Positions 7,214-11,912 of a DNA stretch of 11,912 nucleotides are shown in pieces. Each line of letters begins with the position of its first letter. The first letter of the stretch is position 1. The notes under the pieces are model-generated. The model saw nothing but the letters and a program-made list of their open reading frames with translations. It made no database searches and had not been told where the DNA came from. The position numbers were made by a program, and so were the translations under genes. Source of the DNA: Candidatus Aminicenantota bacterium (GTDB lineage Bacteria; Acidobacteriota; Aminicenantia; UBA2199); assembly GCA_026393775.1 (NCBI GenBank), contig JAPKZM010000014.1:1-11912 (forward strand). The letters run 5' to 3'.

Positions 7214-8872
7214 ATGAAAAAAATTATCCTCTCCATCCTGATTTTTTGGTTATGCATTTTAACGATTCCGGCCGCTGCGGCCGCCGCTGAAGATGACGGC
7301 TGCACCATCATTGCCGTGGGTAAAAAAGCCTCGGCCGACGGTTCGGTGATCCTGTCGCATACTGATGGCGGGCCTAACTCGCGCGTCTATATTGTGCCGG
7401 CCGCCAGGCACAAAGCGGGGGAAGCAGCACCGGTTTACTGGGGCATTGTTGACCTCGGCCGCCCGTTGCGTGACGATGGCGAAGTACTCGGCACCATCCC
7501 GCAAGTGAGTGAAACCTATGCCTATATCCACTCGGCCTACTCGCATATCAACGAGTACCAGCTGGCCATCGCTGAGAGTACAAACAGCCAGCGCCAGGAA
7601 CTGGTTAGCAGCCGTGAAACCGGAAAGCAGATCATGACCGTGGAGCAGGCGCAGGTTTTCGCCCTGCAGCGCTGTAAAAAAGCGAGCGCCGCCGTCCAAC
7701 TCATCGGCACGCTCATGGAGACCTATGGCTTTCTGCCCTCGAGCGGGGACGGAGGCGAGGACCTGGTGGTCGGCGATCCTGACGAAGCCTGGGTTATGGA
7801 AATTTTCGGCGTCGGTCCGGGCTGGACTAGGGAAAGCGGCAAACCCGGCGCCATCTGGGCGGCGCAGCGTATTGGCGACGACCAGGCCTTGATGATCCCC
7901 AACTGGAGCATCATCAAGGAAATCGATCCGGAAGACAAAGATAATTTCATGGTTTCGGCAAACTACCTGCAGGAAGCTGTCGACCGCGGCTGGTACAAAC
8001 CTGCTTCGGGGAAGCCCTTCATCTGGCAGGAGACCTACGCTCCGCTTCCGGTCGAATTCGCAACCAGCCGTTTCTGGCTTTTTTACACCACTTTCATGCC
8101 CCATTTGGCAGGATGGCCCGATAGAAAATTGGACAAAAACCCTTATGAAACCATCAATCCTTATTATCAATGCGTAGAACCACTCTCCCTGTACCCTTTT
8201 TCAGCCGCCCCGGAGAAAAAGATCTCTGTGCACGATGTGATCGCCTTCCAGCGCTCGGTTTTTGCGGGGACAATCTACGATTTTACCGCCCAGCCTCAAT
8301 GGCTGGTGTCCGACGGCAAGGGCGGCTTCAAGGTCAGTCCACTGGCTACTCCGTTTCCGATGAGCGACTTGCGGGCGCTGCTCAAGCTCAGCTACCGCCG
8401 CATGGTTGCCCGCCACCGCGGCCATTACGGCATGGTCTGCCAGTTGCGCGGCTGGCTGCCGGCGGCCATCGGCGGCCTCTACTGGGTTTATCAGGACAAT
8501 CCCTACATCAGCCCTTATGTGCCGATCTATGCCGGCTGCAGCGACACGGGGCCAAGCTACCAGACGTATGACCCGGAAAAGTACAGCGACGCTTCGGCGC
8601 GTTGGACCATCGATTTCGTTGACAACCTGTGCAACCTTCGTTTCCAGGACGCGATCAAGGAAGTCCTGGCCTGGCGCCAGCCTTTCGAAGATAAAATCTT
8701 TGCCGATCAGGAAAAAGTGGAAAAGGAAGCCCTGCGCCTTTATGCGGTCAATCCAAAAAAAGCCAAAGCCTATCTGACCGCTTACTGCCGGCAGCTGATG
8801 GAAAAAGTGCCGCCGCTTTACATTGAGATCCGCAACCGCTTGATCACCGCTTTCACCAACAACCGCGAATAA
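7214..8872 (+). CDS. secreted C69-family dipeptidase (PepD-like Ntn hydrolase)
   Basis: Peptidase family C69 enzymes are N-terminal nucleophile cysteine hydrolases that cleave dipeptides. The protein has 552 residues. A signal peptide (1-25, ending in an Ala run) and a short EDDG segment precede Cys30, which starts the family signature CTIIAVGKKASADGSVILSH. Cys30 would be exposed as the catalytic N-terminal residue after processing. GDPDEAWVMEIFGVGPGW follows and matches the conserved 'DP.E.W..E' block of the family. The visible motifs and full length indicate an intact enzyme acting in the periplasm or outside the cell. The ATG at 7214 is supported by the promoter directly upstream. AAGGG at 7208-7212 resembles a ribosome site but would lie upstream of the predicted RNA start. 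A small lipoprotein gene follows after 59 bases. Exact substrate is unknown. Confidence 0.9.
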   Translation: MKKIILSILIFWLCILTIPAAAAAAEDDGCTIIAVGKKASADGSVILSHTDGGPNSRVYIVPAARHKAGEAAPVYWGIVDLGRPLRDDGEVLGTIPQVSETYAYIHSAYSHINEYQLAIAESTNSQRQELVSSRETGKQIMTVEQAQVFALQRCKKASAAVQLIGTLMETYGFLPSSGDGGEDLVVGDPDEAWVMEIFGVGPGWTRESGKPGAIWAAQRIGDDQALMIPNWSIIKEIDPEDKDNFMVSANYLQEAVDRGWYKPASGKPFIWQETYAPLPVEFATSRFWLFYTTFMPHLAGWPDRKLDKNPYETINPYYQCVEPLSLYPFSAAPEKKISVHDVIAFQRSVFAGTIYDFTAQPQWLVSDGKGGFKVSPLATPFPMSDLRALLKLSYRRMVARHRGHYGMVCQLRGWLPAAIGGLYWVYQDNPYISPYVPIYAGCSDTGPSYQTYDPEKYSDASARWTIDFVDNLCNLRFQDAIKEVLAWRQPFEDKIFADQEKVEKEALRLYAVNPKKAKAYLTAYCRQLMEKVPPLYIEIRNRLITAFTNNRE

Positions 8873-8931
8873 TGGCCGAATAAAATTCTGATCCTTTTTA
8901 CCCATGAAATAAAAGGCTCCAGGAGGAACAC

Positions 8932-9228
8932 ATGAGAAAAGTATTTGCTATGGCAATGATTATTTTATTGGTTTTGGTCCTGTCTTCATGCGCGCCCGGA
9001 CCGAACCGGCTCGTGCGCACGCCCAATGCCGACGGAAGAGTTGCCGGCTTCTGGCTGGGCGTGTGGCATGGATTGATCGCACCGGTCACCTTTATCGTTT
9101 CCATTTTTAGCGGCAAGGTCGGCATCTATGACGTTCATAACAGCGGCGGCTGGTACAATTTCGGCTTTGTGCTGGGAGCCGGCTTGTTCTTGAGCGGTGG
9201 TATCCTGGGCCGGAAGAAAAAGAAATAA
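8932..9228 (+). CDS. small membrane lipoprotein, conserved hypothetical
   Basis: A 98-residue protein with a lipoprotein signal: Arg-Lys, a hydrophobic core, then lipobox LSSC with Cys20 as the lipidated residue. Position +2 is Ala, so no inner-membrane retention signal is seen. After a short polar linker come two hydrophobic segments (about 40-60, GFWLGVWHGLIAPVTFIVSI, and about 76-92, FGFVLGAGLFLSGGILG), a VHNSGGWYNFGF motif between them, and a KKKK tail. I recall similar small GFWxGxWHG...NxGGWYxFGF proteins in other bacteria, without known function. A perfect AGGAGG ribosome site (8921-8926) fixes the start at 8932. No good promoter is visible, so it may be read through from the C69 gene. 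The combination of a lipid anchor with two possible membrane helices is unusual; the second cysteine signal could instead be part of a three-helix protein. Confidence 0.85.
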   Translation: MRKVFAMAMIILLVLVLSSCAPGPNRLVRTPNADGRVAGFWLGVWHGLIAPVTFIVSIFSGKVGIYDVHNSGGWYNFGFVLGAGLFLSGGILGRKKKK

Positions 9229-9291
9229 AACTAAATAAAATTAGAATTGCTTAGATACATTGATCCACCCATATCCCACCATACCCGGAGG

Positions 9292-9352
9292 GTTGTCTCA
9301 CTGGATGATTTCAATGCTTGTCGGTGCTGATTGAAATCATAGTGAGAGCAAT
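9292..9352. repeat. Element B core hairpin, homologous to the core of element A
   Basis: Left arm 9292-9315 (GTTGTCTCACTGGATGATTT then CAAT), loop 9316-9329, right arm 9330-9352 (ATTG then AAATCATAGTGAGAGCAAT). The arms pair except for an unpaired GA at about 9304-9305 and one unpaired C on the right arm. The outer 19-20 bases of each arm are nearly identical to element A, but the inner base pairs differ on both sides in a compensating way. It lies between the convergent lipoprotein and flippase genes. Confidence 0.85.
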
Positions 9353-9359
9353 TAAGGGG

Positions 9360-9380
9360 GGTGCCGAAGGCGGGGGCACC
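9360..9380. repeat. Element B accessory hairpin GGTGCC/GGCACC
   Basis: A 6-bp perfect stem, GGTGCC (9360-9365) and GGCACC (9375-9380), with a 9-base G-rich loop. It sits between the core and distal hairpins of element B. Confidence 0.55.
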
Positions 9381-9416
9381 ACAAATCATCCACCTATCTT
9401 GGTGGATATGATTTGT
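9381..9416. repeat. Element B distal hairpin, related to the outer motif of element A
   Basis: ACAAATCATCCACC (9381-9394) pairs with GGTGGATATGATTTGT (9401-9416) around a 6-base loop, leaving a 2-base bulge on the right arm. The right arm with its flank, GGTGGATATGATTTGTCTG, matches GGCGGATGATTTGTCTG at the right end of element A. A partial extra copy, CATATCCCACC, lies at 9270-9280 left of the core and could pair with the same right arm. Confidence 0.75.
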
Positions 9417-9426
9417 CTGCCACCTA

Positions 9427-9449
9427 AGGGGGATTAATCCCTGTTTTTT
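9427..9449 (+). terminator. possible intrinsic terminator after the lipoprotein gene
   Basis: The palindrome GGGATTAATCCC (9430-9441) is followed by TG and six T (9444-9449). The stem is only 4 bp with a TTAA loop (or AGGG/CCCT), so it is weak. Its place between convergent genes is right for a terminator. Confidence 0.35.
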
Positions 9450-9478
9450 AACTTGTTTTGCTCGGGGAGTCCGAAAAA

Positions 9479-10942
9479 CTATCCCCGCCGCAAAAGGGTC
9501 TTGACCAGGCGGAAAATTTCCTTTTTCTCGACCACGCCCAGAGCCAGGAGCGCCGCGACGAAGGCGAGCAAAAGTCCCCCCTTGTAGGCGAGCGTCAGCA
9601 TGGCGTGATAGTATCCGTAATAGTATAGGACCAGGGCGGCGAGGACCGCGCCCAGTATTTTCAGCAGCTTGCCATACTCGTACTTGATCTTATAGAACCT
9701 TTGCGCGCAAACGAATATGGCGACGGCCATCACCAGGTAGCTGGCCAGGGTGGCCAGCGCCGCGCCGACGATGCCCAGGATGGGGATCAGCAGCAGGTTG
9801 ACCGCCACGTTTACCAGGGCGCCGGCGCCGGTGATGTAGGGAAAATATTTTGTCTTTTCTTCGATGTACAATCCGGCTTGGAGGTTGACGTAGATGCCGT
9901 TGAACAGGTAGGCCAGCAGGATGATCGGCACCACGACCAGCCCGGGCAGGAAATGTTCTTCGATGAGCGTGCGGCCGGGCCCGATCTGGAGCCGGGCCAG
10001 GTTTTCTATAAAAAGGGATATGACGATCCACAACAGACTCGCCGTCAGCACGAACAAGCTCATCACCTTGGCGAAAATTTCCCTGGCGTTTTTCTCCCTG
10101 GCGTTATTGAGAAAAAAAGGCTGCCAGGCGTACTGGAACATCGATACGACCAGCATCATGAAAATGCCGAGCTTGTAGCCTGTCTGGTAAAGGCCGAGCG
10201 TGTCGGCATTGGTCATGGCCAGGACCACGGGCCGGTCGATGACCTGGACCATGGTCGCGGCCAGGCTGGCCGGCAGGTAGGGGAGCCCGAAGCGCAGCAT
10301 CTTTTTCAACTCAATGCCGTCGATGCGGATCCGCAGCCGTTTGAGTATTTCCGGCGCGAGCAGGAGCAGGGTCACGGCCGACGCGGCCAGGTTGGCGGCA
10401 AAAATGGCCTCGATGCCCCAATGGAATTTCAGGAAGAACAGCAGGTTGAGCCCGAGGTTGACCAGGATGTTGGCCAGTTTCAAAGCGGCGAATTTCCCGG
10501 CTTTACGCTCCAGGCGGAGGTTGGCGAAGGGGACGAGAGACAGGGTATCGAAGAGCAGGATCAGGATGACGTAATAGATCAGGCGCGAGTAACGGGCCGG
10601 GACGGCCATCAGCTGGCCGAAGGGAATGCGAAGCAGCAGGAGCACAGCGGTCAGGGCCAGGGTCGAAAGGGTGACGAAAACATAGGCCGTGGAGAATACT
10701 TTTTTCTTGGTTTCCGGTCCGGCCTGCGAACTGTATTTCATGAACGCCGCGTCCATGCCGTATATATAGAAGATGTTCAGGAAGGCCAGGTAGGCGTAGA
10801 TGTTGGTGTAGATGCCCATGTCGGTGCGGGAGATGAAATGGGTGTAGAAGGGGACGAGCAGGAAATTGAGGAAGCGGCCGACGATGGTCGAGATGCCGTA
10901 TATCGCCGTATCCTTGCCCAGCTCCTTGATTTTATTCAGCAT
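9479..10942 (-). CDS. Wzx-like polysaccharide flippase (MOP superfamily)
   Basis: A 487-residue integral inner-membrane protein with about 14 hydrophobic segments. It resembles polysaccharide-transport proteins that flip lipid-linked oligosaccharides across the inner membrane for O-antigen, capsule or exopolysaccharide. The N-terminal part GRFLNFLLVPFYTHFISRTD followed by MGIYTNIYAYLAF matches the family opening, in which a conserved TM1 region precedes 'G.Y'. Later segments include a central RFGLPYLPASLAATMVQVID motif and a C-terminal PILGIVGAALATLASYLV repeat half. The ATG at 10942 has only a weak ribosome site (CAAGTTCTC upstream); no better in-frame start is visible nearby. A promoter lies at 10993-11020. 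No glycosyltransferase or other polysaccharide gene is in the window, so the transported glycan is unknown. The last 10 residues are basic (LVKTLLRRG). Confidence 0.9.
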   Translation of the reverse strand: MLNKIKELGKDTAIYGISTIVGRFLNFLLVPFYTHFISRTDMGIYTNIYAYLAFLNIFYIYGMDAAFMKYSSQAGPETKKKVFSTAYVFVTLSTLALTAVLLLLRIPFGQLMAVPARYSRLIYYVILILLFDTLSLVPFANLRLERKAGKFAALKLANILVNLGLNLLFFLKFHWGIEAIFAANLAASAVTLLLLAPEILKRLRIRIDGIELKKMLRFGLPYLPASLAATMVQVIDRPVVLAMTNADTLGLYQTGYKLGIFMMLVVSMFQYAWQPFFLNNAREKNAREIFAKVMSLFVLTASLLWIVISLFIENLARLQIGPGRTLIEEHFLPGLVVVPIILLAYLFNGIYVNLQAGLYIEEKTKYFPYITGAGALVNVAVNLLLIPILGIVGAALATLASYLVMAVAIFVCAQRFYKIKYEYGKLLKILGAVLAALVLYYYGYYHAMLTLAYKGGLLLAFVAALLALGVVEKKEIFRLVKTLLRRG

Positions 10943-10992
10943 GAGAACTTGGATTTATTCTTATCTTTTTCGCCATCAGTTTTCATCTCCCC

Positions 10993-11020
10993 ATTCTACT
11001 GGAAACGGCAGAAATTTCAA
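10993..11020 (-). promoter_or_regulatory. sigma70-type promoter of the flippase gene
   Basis: On the minus strand, TTGAAA (11020-11015), 16 bases, then TAGAAT (10998-10993). It would give a leader of about 45 bases to the ATG at 10942. Confidence 0.5.
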
Positions 11021-11100
11021 CATTTTTGACATGCGGCTCAGAATCGGATATAAAACGATTTTAATTTGACAATATCCCTGACCCAGCAGAGCTGCGAAGT

Positions 11101-11113
11101 CCCCTGCAAGGGG
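11101..11113. repeat. small GC hairpin at the left edge of element C
   Basis: CCCC-TGCAA-GGGG, then two more G and an A, lies directly left of the long hairpin of element C. Element A likewise has CCCCCGGGGGG and an A directly left of its long arm. Confidence 0.5.
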
Positions 11114-11116
11114 GGA

Positions 11117-11191
11117 TAAGAGCCTTAGATAGCAAATTCAAAATTTGTTCTGAAAAGCTAACAAATTTTAGAATTTGCTATAAGGCTCTTA
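11117..11191. repeat. Element C: long imperfect hairpin upstream of glutamine synthetase
   Basis: Left arm 11117-11149 (begins TAAGAGCCTTAGATAGC), loop 11150-11159 (CTGAAAAGCT), right arm 11160-11191 (ends GCTATAAGGCTCTTA). The only irregularities are an unpaired GA at about 11128-11129 on the left arm and one unpaired T on the right arm. Its sequence is unrelated to A and B. It lies in the 300-base gap between the divergent flippase and glutamine synthetase genes; apart from this hairpin and the flippase promoter I see no gene or clear signal there. TA flanks AGAGCC...GGCTCT on both sides, which would suit a TA target site, although the outer palindrome makes this ambiguous. Confidence 0.85.
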
Positions 11192-11242
11192 AGGTTAATT
11201 CGGGGAAGATTGTAGAATTAATTATGATTGTCTGGAGGGAAG

Positions 11243-11912
11243 ATGAACGAAAAATTTGCCAGCCACGTATTCGACCTGGAGAAGATGAAACAGGCCCTGC
11301 CGCCGCAGATTTTCAAAAAGTTCATGCGCACCGTGGACCAGAAAAAGTCGCTCGATTCCGAAGTTGCCGATTCACTGGCCCGCGCGATCAAGCATTGGGC
11401 CGAGGCCATGGGCGTCACCCATTTCACCCACTGGTTCATGCCCCTGACCGGGCTGACCGCCGGCAAACAGAACACCTTCCTGGAATGGGGAAACAGCGGC
11501 AAGATCATATCCCGCTTTTCCGGGCGTGACCTGATCAAGGGCGAGCCCGACGCTTCGTCGTTTCCCCACGGGGGCATGCGTTCCACTTTCGAGGCCCGCG
11601 GTTACACGGCCTGGGATCCCTGTTCCCCGGTCTTTGTGGTCAAAAACCGCAAAAATTGCGTCCTCTTCATCCCCTCGGTCTTTTACGGCTACAATGGATG
11701 CGTCCTGGACAAAAAAACGCCGCTGCTGCGTTCGTTGCGGCTGATCAACGATGCCTCGCTCAAAATCCTGGCCAAGTTCAACCAGCGTTCCAGTTGGGTG
11801 AAAAATATGGTCGGAGCCGAGCAGGAGTTTTTCCTGGTTCATGAAAAGGACTTTCAGAAGCGGCCCGACTTGAAAACAGTCGGCCGGCTGATCTTCGGCG
11901 CCCGTCCCCCCC
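11243..11912 (+). CDS. glnN: glutamine synthetase type III, 3' end cut by window edge
   Basis: Cytosolic ATP-dependent enzyme that makes glutamine from glutamate and ammonium. The 223 visible residues match the N-terminal region of type III synthetases: FDLEKMKQALP near the start, THWF at 62-65 within THFTHWFMPLTGLTAGKQNT, and FPHGGMRSTFEARGYTAWDP from residue 107. These blocks are specific to GSIII (GlnN) and not found in GSI or GSII. The protein begins close to the conserved block and so lacks the 40-60 extra N-terminal residues I recall in Bacteroides-type enzymes. GGAGGG (11234-11239) gives a good ribosome site for the ATG at 11243. No convincing promoter is visible: a TAGAAT at 11213-11218 has no matching -35, and no sigma54 site was found. 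The catalytic C-terminal portion lies outside the window. The AT-rich element C ends about 50 bases upstream. Confidence 0.92.
   Translation, partial: MNEKFASHVFDLEKMKQALPPQIFKKFMRTVDQKKSLDSEVADSLARAIKHWAEAMGVTHFTHWFMPLTGLTAGKQNTFLEWGNSGKIISRFSGRDLIKGEPDASSFPHGGMRSTFEARGYTAWDPCSPVFVVKNRKNCVLFIPSVFYGYNGCVLDKKTPLLRSLRLINDASLKILAKFNQRSSWVKNMVGAEQEFFLVHEKDFQKRPDLKTVGRLIFGARPP

Noticed and set aside
8893..8916. Hairpin CCTTTT/AAAAGG before the lipoprotein gene
   Set aside because: Only six mostly A-T pairs with a 12-base loop and no T-run after it; it is adjacent to the ribosome site but too weak to call.
2541..9292. REP/RAYT element suggested by GTAG (2541-2544) and GGAG (9287-9290) at the hairpin feet
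   Set aside because: These tetranucleotides occur in REPs, but the hairpins here are much longer than typical REPs, element C lacks the tetranucleotide, and no RAYT gene is present. Kept only as an idea.
2484..9416. CRISPR array or C/D-box RNA suggested by repeated GATGATTT
   Set aside because: The repeats are in inverted pairs without regular spacers, and the motif does not match box C (RTGATGA) with a paired box D.
9701..11029. 442-residue open frame antisense to the flippase
   Set aside because: Its Gln/Asp/Gly/Glu-rich low-complexity composition mirrors the hydrophobic codons of the real gene; no domain or credible start signal.
11066..11094. TTGACA at 11066-11071 as the -35 of glnN
   Set aside because: No -10-like hexamer occurs at 16-18 bases spacing.

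Overview
The window looks like chromosomal DNA of a Gram-negative bacterium with moderately GC-rich coding sequence. The evidence is a ClpS/ClpA pair, a lipobox protein, a probable outer-membrane beta-barrel, and several near-consensus sigma70-type promoters (TTGACA-17-TAAAAT). A type III glutamine synthetase, a LeuT-type Na+ symporter and a secreted C69 dipeptidase fit a peptide- or amino-acid-using bacterium, perhaps Acidobacteriota or Aminicenantota. That placement is a low-confidence guess.

Layout, left to right: (1) a LeuT-family Na+:amino acid symporter on the minus strand, cut by the left edge, with its own promoter; (2) an APC/LAT-type amino acid permease on the minus strand, whose real start is near 2400; (3) a divergent intergenic region filled by a large imperfect palindrome (element A) that ends at the -35 boxes of both divergent promoters; (4) clpS-clpA, the N-degron adaptor and its AAA+ unfoldase; (5) a two-gene operon with a membrane-anchored unknown protein, broken here by a +1 frameshift, and a putative beta-barrel protein; (6) a secreted C69 peptidase with an apparently leaderless promoter, then a small lipoprotein; (7) a convergent intergenic region with element B, related to A; (8) a Wzx/MATE-like polysaccharide flippase on the minus strand; (9) a divergent intergenic region with element C; (10) the start of glutamine synthetase III, cut by the right edge.

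Nitrogen and peptide handling recurs: two amino acid transporters, an exported dipeptidase, N-end-rule proteolysis and glutamine synthetase. The genes are in separate transcription units, so this is thematic clustering and not one pathway.

The least ordinary content is non-coding. Three imperfect palindromes (A 2484-2629, B 9292-9416, C 11101-11191) lie only between genes. A and B share sequence. C does not, yet A, B and C all carry an unpaired GA dinucleotide on the plus-strand arm, about 11-12 bp from the hairpin foot. They look like a family of mobile or structure-recognised elements that I cannot assign to a named class.
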